A DNA stretch of 64,000 nucleotides from Corallococcus caeni (GTDB lineage Bacteria; Myxococcota; Myxococcia; Myxococcales; Myxococcaceae): contig NZ_BTTW01000007.1 in the NCBI RefSeq assembly GCF_036245865.1, positions 310,001-374,000 of the forward strand, written 5' to 3'. The position numbers and the translations under genes are program-made. Position 1 is the stretch's first letter; every line of letters starts with the position of its first letter. Below the pieces are notes generated by a model that was not told the origin of the DNA, made no database searches, and was given only the letters and a program-made list of their open reading frames with translations. Positions 44,723 to 60,072 of the stretch are shown here, piece by piece.

Positions 44723-44809
44723 GGTGGCAGCTGATCTCTACAACGGCCGGCCCACGAGGGAAGTTCCACCTGCCCCCTCGGCCGATGCCAGTTGTTCAGC
44801 GGCATCCAC

Positions 44810-46075
44810 TCAGGGGCAGTGATTCATTCGCGCGCGAAACACCACACGTCCACCCTTCACCACCACGCGCGCGTGACTGATACCCAGATGATAAGGCAGA
44901 TGCCTGTAGCTGCGACAGGCGAAGACAACAAGGTCGCCCGCATCACCCACGGCCAGTCGTCCCTGCCGTTGCAACCCCAAGCATTGCGCGGCCCCTCGGG
45001 TGGCGGCCCAGTAGGCCTCCGCGGCTGACAGCCCGTTCTCCAGGCAGGCGAGCCCCAGCACCAGCGCCGTGTTCTCCGTCATGGAAGAACCGGGATTCAC
45101 GTTTGAACCCAAAGCAATGTTGACGCCCGCGTCGCGCAGCTTCCGGCCGGGCGCGTAGGGGCGCATGCGCAGGAAGAGGGTGGAGGTGGGCACGAGCACG
45201 GCGGTGACGTTCGCGGCGGCGAGCGCGCGGATGCCCTCGTCCGTCACCTGCTCCAGGTGGTCCGCGCTGGCGGCGCCCACCTCCGCGGCCAGCGCCGAGG
45301 CACCACATGCGGTGAGCTGATCCGCGTGCAGGCGCGGCGTGAGCCCCAGCGCCTTGGCCGCGTTGAGCAGGCGGCGCGACTCGTCCACGGTGAAGGCGCT
45401 CTCCTCCGTGAAGACGTCGCAGAAGCGCGCCAGGCCCTCGCGCGCCACGGCGGGCAGGATTTCGTTGATGCAGAGGTCCAGGTACTCGGCGCGGCGGTCC
45501 TTGTACTCCGCGGGCACGGCGTGCGCGCACAGGAGCGTGGGCACCAGCTCCAGCGGTGACAGCGCGCTCAAGCGGCGCACCGCGCGCAGCATCTTCAGCT
45601 CGTCGTTCAGCGACAGGCCGTAGCCGCTCTTCACCTCCGCGGTCGTCACGCCCTGCGCCAGCAGCCGCTCCAGGCGGGGCAGGGCGAGCGTGGCCAGCTG
45701 CTCCTCGCTCGCCGCGCGCGTGGCGCTCACCGTGTTGACGATGCCGCCGCCCGCCTTGGCAATCTCCAGGTACGTGGCGCCCTGGTTGCGCAGGTCGAAC
45801 TCCGCGGAGCGCTCGCCCGCGAAGACGAGGTGCGTGTGTGGATCCACGAACCCCGGGCCCACGAAGCCGCCCTCGGCGTCGATGAGCTCTGTCGCGTCCG
45901 TGAGCGCGCCCCTGGGGAGGCCGGACTCCGGGCCCACGTAGGCCACGCGCCCGTCCTTCACGCCAATGCCCGCGCCCGGGCGCGGGGTGAGGGCGGCTTC
46001 CGCGGGCTCGCGGTGGGTGCCCTCCACGGTGAGCACCTCGGAGGTGTTGCGCACCCACAGGTCCAGGGCTTCCAT
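44810..46075 (-). CDS. hutI: Imidazolonepropionase
   Basis: HutI hydrolyses imidazolone-5-propanoate to N-formimino-L-glutamate, the third step of histidine degradation. The 421-residue amidohydrolase has the metal-binding DPHTHLVFAGERSAEF block, the GGGIVNTV loop that binds substrate, VKSGYGL, HADQL and SADHLEQ (metal histidines), and ALGSNVNPGSS, which carries the Asn where the family usually has Asp (SDxNPG). The gap to the preceding lipoprotein gene is three bases, so it is part of the hut operon. Confidence 0.94.
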   Translation of the reverse strand: MEALDLWVRNTSEVLTVEGTHREPAEAALTPRPGAGIGVKDGRVAYVGPESGLPRGALTDATELIDAEGGFVGPGFVDPHTHLVFAGERSAEFDLRNQGATYLEIAKAGGGIVNTVSATRAASEEQLATLALPRLERLLAQGVTTAEVKSGYGLSLNDELKMLRAVRRLSALSPLELVPTLLCAHAVPAEYKDRRAEYLDLCINEILPAVAREGLARFCDVFTEESAFTVDESRRLLNAAKALGLTPRLHADQLTACGASALAAEVGAASADHLEQVTDEGIRALAAANVTAVLVPTSTLFLRMRPYAPGRKLRDAGVNIALGSNVNPGSSMTENTALVLGLACLENGLSAAEAYWAATRGAAQCLGLQRQGRLAVGDAGDLVVFACRSYRHLPYHLGISHARVVVKGGRVVFRARMNHCP

Positions 46076-46078
46076 GCT

Positions 46079-46798
46079 CTAGCGTCCTCCGCGCACGCCC
46101 ACGACAGGCGCGTTCCAGCTCGTGTCACCCGAACGCGCCCGGCCGAAGCCGCCGGACAGCTCCACCTTCGTGCGCGTCTCGCCGAACTTGACCTGCGCCG
46201 CCACCACGGCGCCGTAGAAGTGCGTCGTCACCTGCGAGCCGGGGTTCACCAGCGACTGCTGCACGCTGAAGAACGGCACCAGGCCCAGCGACATGCCGGG
46301 CTCCGGCTGCACGGTGAAGGCGCAGGTGGCCTCCACGCCGAAGAGGCTGCTGGTGCTGTCGTTGTTTCCCAGGCCGAAGTCGGACGCGCCCCGCACGGAG
46401 AGGGCCGGGGACAGGCCCAGCCGCTCCGAGCCGACGTAATACGAAACGCCCGTGTAGACGCCGTAGGCGGGCACCGGCAGGCCGACGAACTCGCCCTGCA
46501 GGCCCAGGTGCCACGACAGCCGGTCGTCCACGGGCACCGTCACCGAGCCGTCCAGGTCGATGCCCCACTGATCATTCTGGAAGGGCTTCGCGTCGCCCTG
46601 GAACGTGCTGTTCTCCCCGCGCTCCGACAGCTGCGGGGCGTTGAGGCGGGGACCGGCGCGCAGGCCCAGCTGGAAGAAGTTCTCGTCGGGCATGCCCGGG
46701 CCCATGCGCATCACCATGGGCCCGGCGGTGGTGGGCGTGCAGCCGGCGAGCACCCCCATCACCGCTGTCATCACGAAGGCTGGGACGCGTCGTGGCAT
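46079..46798 (-). CDS. Outer-membrane-like lipoprotein in the hut operon
   Basis: A 239-residue protein with a lipoprotein signal peptide (VLAGC near residue 20). The mature region has repeated amphipathic strands (LGLRAGPRLN, LSWHLGLQGEFVG, GVYTGVSYYVG, FYGAVVAAQVKF, VELSGGFGRA) that suggest an eight- to ten-stranded beta-barrel or lipocalin-like fold. It sits between hutU and hutI with almost no gaps. An alternative GTG start at 46807 would add three residues. Whether it serves histidine or urocanate uptake is unknown. Confidence 0.75.
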   Translation of the reverse strand: MPRRVPAFVMTAVMGVLAGCTPTTAGPMVMRMGPGMPDENFFQLGLRAGPRLNAPQLSERGENSTFQGDAKPFQNDQWGIDLDGSVTVPVDDRLSWHLGLQGEFVGLPVPAYGVYTGVSYYVGSERLGLSPALSVRGASDFGLGNNDSTSSLFGVEATCAFTVQPEPGMSLGLVPFFSVQQSLVNPGSQVTTHFYGAVVAAQVKFGETRTKVELSGGFGRARSGDTSWNAPVVGVRGGR

Positions 46799-46808
46799 CC
46801 GGCGCACT

Positions 46809-48464
<1,656 letters not shown>

Positions 48465-48505
48465 GCGGAAGACTCCTGGAGAAGGGGGCGCCCACCCTAA
48501 CCGAA

Positions 48506-48523
48506 CCCCCGGGGCCGCGGGGG
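48506..48523 (-). terminator. Weak hairpin between the exported-protein gene and hutU
   Basis: CCCCC (48506-48510) and GGGGG (48519-48523) can pair across an eight-base loop. On the minus strand it is followed only by TTCGGTT, so termination would be weak. It lies about 50 bases after the end of the upstream gene. Confidence 0.3.
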
Positions 48524-48572
48524 GCTTGCGTGCAGGGACAGCGTCACTCCGGAGCCGGCTGGACGCCGTGCG

Positions 48573-49004
48573 TCAGTAGTCCTTGCGCGCGTCGATGTAG
48601 GCGCTGAAGTGGAACACGTTCGTGGAGTCGTAGAACTTGAAGTAGTTGCCGACGGGCAGGCTCAGGCCGTACGCGGTGCCCGAGCAACCCGTGCAGATGA
48701 ACGCGCCGTTGCGGCGGATGTTCCAGATGCCGCTGATGTCGTCCACGCTGGTCGCGATGGCGGGCGAGCCCACCAGCTCGAAGTCGTACTCGTTGCCGCC
48801 CGCGAACCCGTGGAAGTTCACGAACGCGGTGTTGGTGGACTGGTTCCAGGCGACGACCGCGTTGGAGCTCGTCACAGTGTAGTGACCGGTGTTGTCGTCG
48901 ACGTAGAGGCCGCGGCTGGACCAGATGCTGTGGACCACCGGGGCGGCCAGGGCGGGGAGGGACAGGAACAGCGCGGCGACGACGGCGGAGCGGAAGGCCT
49001 TCAT
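48573..49004 (-). CDS. Small exported protein of unknown function
   Basis: A 143-residue protein with a signal peptide (residues 1-20, SLPALAA then PVVHS). The mature part is beta-rich with many Asn, Tyr and Gly, and has one CTGC pair (FICTGCSGTAYGL) that could form a disulfide or bind a metal. It ends in FSAYIDARKDY. AGGAGG eight bases upstream supports the ATG at 49004. I do not recognise a family; the pattern resembles small secreted beta-sandwich proteins. It is divergent from a YdeP oxidoreductase gene 177 bp away. Confidence 0.78.
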   Translation of the reverse strand: MKAFRSAVVAALFLSLPALAAPVVHSIWSSRGLYVDDNTGHYTVTSSNAVVAWNQSTNTAFVNFHGFAGGNEYDFELVGSPAIATSVDDISGIWNIRRNGAFICTGCSGTAYGLSLPVGNYFKFYDSTNVFHFSAYIDARKDY

Positions 49005-49181
49005 GGGGGTGCCTCCTGAAGCGGGGTGACACGGAGCGCCGGGGGCACTCCGCGTGAAATCCATCCTGCATGCTCCCAGGTAGACTTGAAATAGCGGATT
49101 ACCTGGATGGCAGCGGCGAAGGCCCCGGCCTGCCGGGAAGGCGCGGGCGCGGTAGAGTCCCGCCGCGCGAAGAGGTGGGAC

Positions 49182-51538
<2,357 letters not shown>

Positions 51539-51542
<4 letters not shown>

Positions 51543-53773
51543 GCCTGTCGCAGCCGTTGGTGGAAGCCTCCTGGCCGGAGCCGCTCCAGGCCCTCCATGC
51601 GCGCGTCGCCTCGACAGCGCCGCAAGAGGCCGTGGCGTCGAGCGCGGAGTGGCGCGAGGACTTCGCCCGCTGGGTGCGAGGCGCGTCCCTGGAGGAGCGC
51701 AACCGGGCCCAGGCCGCCGCGTGGGAGCGGCTGTCCCCGGGAGAGCGCACCCCGGCGGAGCTCCTCTTCCTGCTGTCCACCCTCAACGAGCTGCTCTGGC
51801 CCTACGAGGAGCCGCGCCCGGGCCTGCTGAAGCAGCTGCTCGCGCGGCAGCACGCCGCGGTGACGGCGCTCCGCGACGCGGGCGATACGGAGAGCGCCGA
51901 GCGCATCCAGCGCGAGAGCACCGTGACCGTGTCCACGGTGCTGACGCGCTACCTCAAGCGCCACCCGGAGGCGCTGTCGACGCTGGTGCGCGACGTGCCC
52001 TGCACGTACGACGGCCGCGCGCTGCGCTTCCAGGACACCGTGGAGGTGGACCTCAAGTACGTCATGGGCGCGGGGGCGAAGTCGGTGGACCTGCTGGAGC
52101 AGCTGCGCGCGCTGCTCCCCGATACCCGCGACGGCGGCCGCGACAAGCTCACCGACTTCATCCGCACTCGCGCCGCGCGCATCCCCTGGCGCGAAGCGAG
52201 TGAAGTGCTGGGCGAGCGCCTCTTCTCGCTGGCCACGTCGGAGGACGGCCGCGGCGGCATGCGCGGCTTCCTCGCGTGCTACCCCAACGGGCGCAAGGAG
52301 CCGGACTGGTGCTCGCGCGCGGGGCTCCTGCTGGCGCGCACGGTGGAAGTGGGCGGGCCGCCCGCGGTGGTGGAGAACCTCTGCGACCTGCTCACGCTCT
52401 TCGACGCGCCCCCGGTGGACGGGCTGCGCGGAGCGCTGGGCGCGCTCGTGCAGAGTGACTTCGAGACGGCCGCCGACCTGGGCCACGCGCGCTTCGTGCT
52501 CGACCATTGCCAGGGCACGATGCGCAAGGCCGAGCCCGCGCTGGCGCTCACGCTCCTGTGGCTGGAGGAGCGGCTGTTCCGCGCCTCCATCCGGCGCGGC
52601 GTGCCGGAGGCCTTCGAGCGGCGCGCCCGTGCTCGCGCGAAGCTGGAGTCGCTGCCCGGCTTCACGCACCTGGTGTGGCTGGCGGAGGAGTGCGCGGAGA
52701 TGTGGCCGCGCTTCCGCACGCCCGCGCGGCCCGGCCTGGACGGGCTGGTCGCCTGGCGCAAGGAGGTGACCTGGCGCATGGGCCGCAAGCCCGTGCTGCG
52801 CAAGGCGGCCATCGAGTTCCTCCTGTGGTGCGCGCCGGAGGAGGCTTCGTCGGAGGCGGAGCTGGCCACGCTGGCCCTGGTGCGCACCGCCACGGATCGG
52901 CGGCAGGTGCGCCGCCTGCTGGAGCACCCCTCCCCGCGGGCCCGCTTCCGCGCCCGCTCGCTCCAGGCCTTCCTCCAGGCGGGCGCGGGGCAGGGGAAGC
53001 ACGCGCCTGACTTCGAGCCCTCCGAGCCCACGACGCTGACAGCCTCCCTGCGCCACCTGCACGCGACGCGCGCGGTGCCCGTGGGCGGCCGCACGTGGCT
53101 GCGCGACCGCGACCTGGAGGACCTGCTCGTGGGCGCGGTGGGGCGCGTGGAGGCGGACGTCGCCCAGCGCCATCCCCAGCGCTTCCGCGAGGAGACGTCG
53201 GAGCTGGTCGCGGGGCTCCTCGAAGGCCTGCGCTCGGAGCTGGAGCGCGTGCAGGCGGACCTGGGTTCGCTGGTGGCCTCGCCGCTGTCGCTGTCCATGG
53301 CCGTGCGCCGCCAGCCGGCTCCGCCTCCGGACGGTGGCGCGGAGGTGGCCTTCGTCGTGTCCGTGGAGCGCGAGGGCTTCGTGCGCACGCGCCGCGTCGT
53401 CCGCGTGCCGGTGGCGAAGCTGGAGCAGCGCGGGGAGGGGCAGTGGCTGCCTGGCTTCCGCCTGGGCCGCGAGCGCCTGGACGCGCTGCTCGCCCGCACG
53501 GAGGCCGCGTTCTGCCTCTTCCTGGTGCCCGCCTTCGTGCGCCCGGAGTGCTGGGTGGTGCCCGCGCGGCTGGCGCGGGCCCTGATGGAGACGCAGGGCG
53601 CCCTGTCCGGCGTGCCTCGCGACGCCGCGCAGGGGGCGTCCCGGTCCCTGGCGCAGTGGCTGGTGTACGACGTGCTGGGCCTGTGGGTGGGCGACGAACG
53701 GCCCGACGTGGTGGAGGCGGCGCGCCAGGGCGATGGCGCCGCGGAGTTCGTGGTGGACCTCACGGTCCGCTGA
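51539..53773 (+). CDS. Large protein of unknown function coupled to the YdeP gene
   Basis: A 744-residue protein with no signal peptide or membrane segment. It is dominated by Arg, Glu, Leu and Ala with long helical stretches (residues 20-160 and 300-430), a central segment with several conserved-looking cysteines (YPNGRKEPDWCSRAG, VLDHCQ, WLAEECAEMW, FLLWCAPEE), and a C-terminal beta-rich portion starting about residue 590 (GGAEVAFVVSVEREGFVRTRRVVRVPV). The GTG at 51539 overlaps the YdeP stop and has GAGG upstream. I do not recognise a family or a motif. The coupling suggests a partner, chaperone or scaffold for the molybdoenzyme, but this is inference. Confidence 0.78.
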
Positions 53774-53966
53774 CCCCTCGGAAAAAGCCCCCGGGAAATG
53801 TCCGGGAATATCCAGAAGCCCCGGCGTAAAGGCCCATGAGGGGTGCGGGAACAACGCCTGGGAGGGGTCCCGGGTGACAGGTCCGGCCGTCGGCTGACGG
53901 CGAAGCAGGCATGCCTCCACGCGCGCAGCGTCGCGCGTGTCTCCAGGGAAGACAGAGGCATTCATC

Positions 53967-55721
53967 ATGAAGACTTCGTTGCGTGCGGCGTGGGCCCTCC
54001 TGGGCCTGGCCGTCACGGCCGGACTGGGTGCGTGTGGCGAGGGCTCCGGCATGAACGCCGAGCACCGCCTGGTGTCGTCCTCCGATGAGCCCGTCCTCGC
54101 GCAGCAGACGTCGGCGCTGTCGGACACGCTGGAGCAGTACGCGGCCAAGTGCGACGCGGCCATCGGCGCGACGGTGCCGGACTTCAACTGCGAGCTGGGC
54201 ACGGTCGTCCCGACGACGAACCACGTCAACGGCAAGTGTGACCGGCCCAACCGGCTCAACCAGCAGTGTGATCCGGGCAGCCGCTTCCAGGTGCTGAAGG
54301 ACACGGCGGACGTGTCCATCGTCGCGCATTGCCGCAAGCAGGGGAACGCGGCGAACTACTACGGCGACATCGCCGTCATCCAGACGAACAAGAAGAACGG
54401 CGCCACCTGCTTCTACCAGGCGCTGGGCGTACTCTACGGCGCGGACGTGAAGGCCCCCTCCAAGGGCACGGGCGCGTGGAGCTGGAAGACGCCCGCGGAC
54501 ACGGCGTCCATCCGGTGCGTGCGCTGCCATGACAACGGGGCGCTCATCCGCTCGCCGTACCTGACGCAGGTGACGGGCGTGAACAAGCTGCCGGGCGCGG
54601 GGGACTTCGGCTTCAACCACGACCAGCCCTACCGCTTCATCGGCGCGGACTTCGCGACGTGGAAGGCCTACAAGGTGGAGGTCGCCGGCAACGTGTGCCT
54701 GGGCTGCCACCGCATGGGCACGAACAACCAGCTGGGCTACGACGACGGCGTGGCGCTGGACCTGGGCGTCCGCGCGACCGCGACGTCGGAGGTGGCGAAG
54801 AACCCGCACTCGCCCGCGTCCCCCATCTGGATGATGCCGGGCTCCACGTACTACGACGCGAACAACGCGAGCGCCGCCGCCGCGATCCGCGCCTGCGCGC
54901 TGCGCCGCAACGAGGTGCCGCTGCCCAACACCTCCGCGTGCCGCATCACCCAGTACACGGACGTGGGCGTCCCCAACCTCCCGGGCACCTTCACCGCCGT
55001 CTGGGAGCCGGGCACGCAGTCGGAGCTCCAGGCCTACGCCCGCACCTATACGGAGTACCGCGAGAAGTATGATCAGCTCTGGTCGCAGGGCTGGCGCCTG
55101 CACACGCTGCAGCCGTACGTGGTGGGCACGCAGGTGTACTACAACGCCGTCTGGCGCCCGGGCACCGAGGGCGAGCTCCAGCTCTACGGCGCCTCGTACA
55201 CGGCCTTCCGGGCGAAGTACGACGAGCTGTGGCCGCAGGGCTGGCGCCTGAAGATCCTCCAGCCGTACGTGGTGAACGGGCAGACGTACTACACGGCCGT
55301 CTGGCGCCCGAGCACGGAGGGCGAGATCCAGCTCTACGGCGCGACGTATGCGTCCTACCGCTCGACGTACGACTCGCTCTGGCCGCAGGGCTGGCGCCTG
55401 AAGCTGCTCCAGCCGTACGTGGTGAACGGGCTGACGTACTACACGGCCGTCTGGCGCCCGAGCACCGAGGGCGAGGTCCAGGTCTACGGCGTCACGTACG
55501 CGTCCTACCGCGCGACGTATGACTCGCTCTGGCCGCAGGGCTGGCGCCTGAAGCTGCTGGAGCCGTACGTGGTGAACGGCCAGACGCTCTACACGGCGGT
55601 GTGGCGCCCGAGCACCGCGAGCGAGTTGCAGCTGTACGACTCGGACTACAGCGGCTACCGCGGCCGCTACGACGAGCTGTGGCCGCAGGGCTGGCGCCTG
55701 AAGATCCTCCGCGCCTACTGA
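53967..55721 (+). CDS. Lipoprotein with two CxxCH haem sites and five BTRD1-type repeats
   Basis: A 584-residue exported protein. The signal peptide ends LGAC (Cys23). Residues 40-340 contain two CxxCH motifs (CVRCH near 183 and CLGCH near 241), the hallmark of covalent c-type haem attachment, embedded in a region with further cysteines. The last 250 residues are five tandem units of 50 residues (F/Y-x-A-V-W-R-P-x-T-x-x-E-L-Q-x-Y...Y-D-x-L-W-P-Q-G-W-R-L) of the kind known as bacterial tandem repeat domain 1 (PF17660) and found in polyglycine hydrolases. The fusion suggests a surface redox protein that binds a protein or polymer substrate. It stands alone. Confidence 0.88.
   Translation: MKTSLRAAWALLGLAVTAGLGACGEGSGMNAEHRLVSSSDEPVLAQQTSALSDTLEQYAAKCDAAIGATVPDFNCELGTVVPTTNHVNGKCDRPNRLNQQCDPGSRFQVLKDTADVSIVAHCRKQGNAANYYGDIAVIQTNKKNGATCFYQALGVLYGADVKAPSKGTGAWSWKTPADTASIRCVRCHDNGALIRSPYLTQVTGVNKLPGAGDFGFNHDQPYRFIGADFATWKAYKVEVAGNVCLGCHRMGTNNQLGYDDGVALDLGVRATATSEVAKNPHSPASPIWMMPGSTYYDANNASAAAAIRACALRRNEVPLPNTSACRITQYTDVGVPNLPGTFTAVWEPGTQSELQAYARTYTEYREKYDQLWSQGWRLHTLQPYVVGTQVYYNAVWRPGTEGELQLYGASYTAFRAKYDELWPQGWRLKILQPYVVNGQTYYTAVWRPSTEGEIQLYGATYASYRSTYDSLWPQGWRLKLLQPYVVNGLTYYTAVWRPSTEGEVQVYGVTYASYRATYDSLWPQGWRLKLLEPYVVNGQTLYTAVWRPSTASELQLYDSDYSGYRGRYDELWPQGWRLKILRAY
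54975..55718 (+). repeat. Five tandem 150 bp coding repeats
   Basis: Units begin at 54975, 55125, 55275, 55425 and 55575; the last is cut to 144 bases by the stop codon. Units 3 and 4 are nearly identical in DNA (GGCTGGCGCCTGAAGCTGCT and GTGAACGGG are shared), which points to recent duplication, while unit 1 is the most diverged. Confidence 0.93.
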
Positions 55722-55760
55722 AGCGCGGTCCACCACACGCCACCGGTCCCGGGGGGAGCC

Positions 55761-57116
<1,356 letters not shown>

Positions 57117-57168
57117 CGCGCTCACAAAACCCACGCGCGGCGCGGACAGGTGTCGGAGAATCCGCCGC

Positions 57169-58041
57169 ATGTCCGCTCCCATCCTCGACCTGCACGCGCT
57201 CCCGTCGATGCCCGCCACGCTCCTGCGCGCGGCGCTGCCCTTCGGGAAGTCCCGGGGCGGCACCGCGCTGCCGGACCTGACGCTGCGGGCGCACGGCTGC
57301 CGTGCCTCGCCCGTGCTGCTGGAGCGCTACCGCGCCGCGTGCGGCTTCGACGCCGACGGCTTCCTGCCGCTCACGTATCCGCAGGTGCTCGCGACGCCGC
57401 TGCACCTGCGGCTCCTGGGCCTGCCCGACTTCCCGTACTCCGCGCTGGGCATCGTGCACGTGCGCAACCACCTCCAGCAGCACCGCCGCCTGCCGGACAC
57501 CGCCGCGCTCACCGTGGCCTGCCGCTTCGACGGCCAGCGTGAGGTGCCCGCCGGCCACGAGTTCGACATCCAGACGCGCGTGGAGGCCCAGGACTCGGGC
57601 GAGCTGCTGTGGGAGGCCGTCAGCACCATGCTGCGCCGCCACGCCCCCCGGAAGGACAGGGACGGCACGCGCAAGGCCCCGCCTCCCGAGGACACCCGCT
57701 TCGCGTCCAGCCGCCCCGCGTCCTGGAGCATCCCCGCCGACACCGGGCGCCGCTACGCGCGGGCCTCCGGCGACTTCAACCCCATCCACCTCACCGCCGT
57801 CACCGCGAAGCCCTTCGGCTTCCCGCGCGCCATCGCGCACGGCATGTGGACGCTCGCGAGGTGCGTGGCGGAGCTGGGGGAGGCGGCCCAGGCGGACGCG
57901 CTGCGCCTGGACTGCGACTTCAAGAAGCCCCTGCTGCTGCCCTCCCGGGTGACGTTCCAGACGGCTCGCGAGTCCGCGGGCGTGGCGTTCCGGGTGCTGT
58001 CGGAGGAGGGGAAGCCGCACCTCGTGGGGCGGCTGGGCTAG
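57169..58041 (+). CDS. MaoC-type acyl-CoA dehydratase/hydratase
   Basis: A 290-residue double-hotdog protein. The N-terminal half (about 25-160) is a catalytically silent hotdog, and the second half has the hydratase 2 motif D-F-N-P-I-H (near 199-204) followed by KPFGFPRAIAHGMWT, where Asp and His act on 2-enoyl-CoA or 3-hydroxyacyl-CoA/ACP. It follows the sigma-54 activator by 52 bp and might be one of its targets. The substrate is unknown. Confidence 0.88.
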   Translation: MSAPILDLHALPSMPATLLRAALPFGKSRGGTALPDLTLRAHGCRASPVLLERYRAACGFDADGFLPLTYPQVLATPLHLRLLGLPDFPYSALGIVHVRNHLQQHRRLPDTAALTVACRFDGQREVPAGHEFDIQTRVEAQDSGELLWEAVSTMLRRHAPRKDRDGTRKAPPPEDTRFASSRPASWSIPADTGRRYARASGDFNPIHLTAVTAKPFGFPRAIAHGMWTLARCVAELGEAAQADALRLDCDFKKPLLLPSRVTFQTARESAGVAFRVLSEEGKPHLVGRLG

Positions 58042-58089
58042 AGGAACGGGCGACGCGCCGGCGGGCCGCAGAGGGGCCCGCCAGCCGCG

Positions 58090-58326
58090 TCAGTCACTCA
58101 GCTCCGGGAGGTCCGGCAGGCTGTCCGGGTCCAGCTTCATCAGGGCGCACAGCCGGCTCAGCGTGGGGATGGTGGGGACCATCACCCCTCGCTCGACGCG
58201 GGCCAGGACTTCCACGCCCAGTTCCAGATGCTCCGCGACTTCCTCCATGGAGAGCCCCGCCTGCTGCCGCGCTGCCTTCAGCGCGGCGCCAAGCGCTTCG
58301 GCCCGCTCTCTCCGACTCTGTGTCAT
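58090..58326 (-). CDS. Small XRE-family helix-turn-helix protein
   Basis: A 78-residue Cro/C1-type DNA-binding protein. Helices 2 and 3 lie in LSMEEVAEHLELGVEVLARVE (the E-L-G-V-E segment enters the groove), followed by the typical RGVMVPTIPTLSRLCALM end. The ATG at 58326 has GGGGG upstream. It converges with the MaoC gene. Proteins this small act as repressors, sometimes with a toxin partner, but no partner is seen on this strand. Confidence 0.82.
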   Translation of the reverse strand: MTQSRRERAEALGAALKAARQQAGLSMEEVAEHLELGVEVLARVERGVMVPTIPTLSRLCALMKLDPDSLPDLPELSD

Positions 58327-58661
58327 CCCCCGAGCATGGCGCCATCCGGCCCTCTCGTCACTTGAATCCCACACGCCCCCCTCGTGGACGGCGGCCCGGC
58401 CGGGGAGCGCCTCCCCGGGACGTGAAGTCCCCAACAGCCCGCTCCCCCCGGGGTCCAGGCTTCCGCCAGCCCTTGCTGATCCCCGGCGCCACGGCCCCGG
58501 ACCGCGGCCTCCGGGACGGGGCCGGGTGGGGTGGCCACGCGTCCCGGGCATGCGCACGCTGCTCCCTGAGGAGGGGCCTTGCGCATTGGCGCCGGGCAGG
58601 GGCTGTGTTACGCCGCCGCACCCCGACTTCCATCTTTGGGACTCCAATCGAGGAGAAGTGA
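58327..58661. other. 335 bp divergent region with no gene seen
   Basis: The region lies between the small XRE gene (minus) and the Nudix gene (plus) and must contain the promoters of both. I find no convincing coding frame, hairpin with T-tract or -35/-10 pair; the sequence is G- and C-rich throughout. The end (GAGGAGAAGTG) holds the Nudix ribosome-binding site. Confidence 0.6.
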
Positions 58662-59069
58662 ATGACCCGTCGTCACGTGCGCGTCGTCGGCGCGATGCTC
58701 CAGAACGAGATGGGTCGCTACCTCATCACCCAGCGTCCTCCCACCGCGTCGCTGCCCCTGCTGTGGGAGTTCCCGGGCGGCCGGGTGGAGGAGGGGGAGC
58801 ACGACGCGGTGGCGCTCGCCCGCGAGCTCCAGGAGGAGATGGGGGTCCGCATCGAGGTGCTCGAGCAGGTCATGCACACGCACCACGAGTACCCGACCTA
58901 CGACATCGACTTCCGCGTGTTCCGCTGCCGCCTGAGCGACCCGGACGCGGAGATCCACCACCTGCGCGTGCATGACCACCGCTGGGTGGCGCTGGAGGAG
59001 ATGGGCCAGTACCGCTTCCCCGATGCGGACGCCAAGACGCTGGCCCGGCTGCTGGACCTGGATCACTGA
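58662..59069 (+). CDS. Nudix hydrolase (MutT-like)
   Basis: A 135-residue pyrophosphohydrolase. The Nudix box GGRVEEGEHDAVALARELQEEMGV begins near residue 39 and matches G-x5-E-x7-R-E-U-x-E-E-x-G-U fully, so the Mg-binding glutamates are intact. The short fold and the RRHVRVVGAML start fit MutT-type 8-oxo-dGTPases or other NTP clean-up enzymes. The AGGAG before the ATG is well placed. The following lipoprotein gene starts three bases after its stop. Confidence 0.9.
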   Translation: MTRRHVRVVGAMLQNEMGRYLITQRPPTASLPLLWEFPGGRVEEGEHDAVALARELQEEMGVRIEVLEQVMHTHHEYPTYDIDFRVFRCRLSDPDAEIHHLRVHDHRWVALEEMGQYRFPDADAKTLARLLDLDH

Positions 59070-59071
59070 CC

Positions 59072-60025
59072 GTGCGCCGCTCGACCGTGCGCTCCGCCAT
59101 GCGCTTCGCCGCCGCCGCGGGCCTCCTGCTGTCCGTCGCCTGCTCCAGCTCCCGCCCCACGCCCACCGGCAACACCGCCCCGGACGCCGGCCTGCGGCAG
59201 GTGCCCGCCACGGGGCTCGAGGGCTGCCTGCTGTACACGGACGGCCACCAGACGGGCGCCGTGCCCCGCCAGGTCCCGGAGCTGTCCGGGCTGGCCGCCA
59301 GCCAGAAGCACCCCGGCATCTTCTGGGGACACAACGACTCCAACAACGCTTTCGAGCTGTTCGCCCTGGACGAGAAGGGCGCGGTGAAGGCCACGCTCAC
59401 GCTCACCGGCGCGGATCCGCGCGACATCGAGGACGTCGCCGTGGGCCCGTGCGCGCCGGGCGGCAAGCAGACCTGCATCTTCCTGGCGGACACCGGCGAC
59501 AACTTCGAGCGCCGCAAGGAGGTGCGCCTGTTCCGGCTGCCCGAGCCCGCGGCCGTGGAGAACGCCACGCTCCCGGTGGAGACGCTGCTCTTCACCTACG
59601 AGGACGGTCCCCACGACGCCGAGTCGCTCATCGTCGACGACCGCTCCGGCCAGGTGGGCGTGCTCACGAAGACGCGCGCATCGCTGGGCGACCTGTACGC
59701 GGTGGAGGGGCTGAAGCCCGGCGCCACGGGCAGGGCGCGCAAGCTGGGCACCCTGCGCGTGCCGGACGACGTGGACCGCCTGGCCACCGCGGCCGCCCTG
59801 CACCCCTCCGGCCAGCGCCTGCTGGTGCGCACGTACACCCGCGTGTGGGAGCTGCGCCGCCCGGACGCGAAGCGGCTGGAGGACTTCGTCCAGGCGCAGG
59901 TGGTGGAGGTGCCGGGCGCCAGCCAGGCCCAGGCGGAGGCCGTGACGTTCCTCCAGGACGGCCGCGGCTACCTGTTGGGCAGTGAGTTCGCGGGCGAGCC
60001 CCTGGTCCGCGTCGACTGCCGCTGA
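59072..60025 (+). CDS. Lipoprotein with predicted beta-propeller
   Basis: A 317-residue exported protein. The signal peptide (residues 1-24) ends SVAC, so it is probably lipidated although the -3 residue is unusual. The mature part has repeated strand pairs typical of propellers ([66 protein letters not shown]). The motif D-T-G-D-N resembles that of myxobacterial NHL/SdiA-like propeller lipoproteins. The start is GTG at 59072. It is coupled to the Nudix gene by position, but a shared function is not obvious. Confidence 0.75.
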   Translation: MRRSTVRSAMRFAAAAGLLLSVACSSSRPTPTGNTAPDAGLRQVPATGLEGCLLYTDGHQTGAVPRQVPELSGLAASQKHPGIFWGHNDSNNAFELFALDEKGAVKATLTLTGADPRDIEDVAVGPCAPGGKQTCIFLADTGDNFERRKEVRLFRLPEPAAVENATLPVETLLFTYEDGPHDAESLIVDDRSGQVGVLTKTRASLGDLYAVEGLKPGATGRARKLGTLRVPDDVDRLATAAALHPSGQRLLVRTYTRVWELRRPDAKRLEDFVQAQVVEVPGASQAQAEAVTFLQDGRGYLLGSEFAGEPLVRVDCR

Positions 60026-60072
60026 TCGGACAGTCGGGCCCGCGTTCGTTGTCGTCCTGTCACGCCCTGCGG

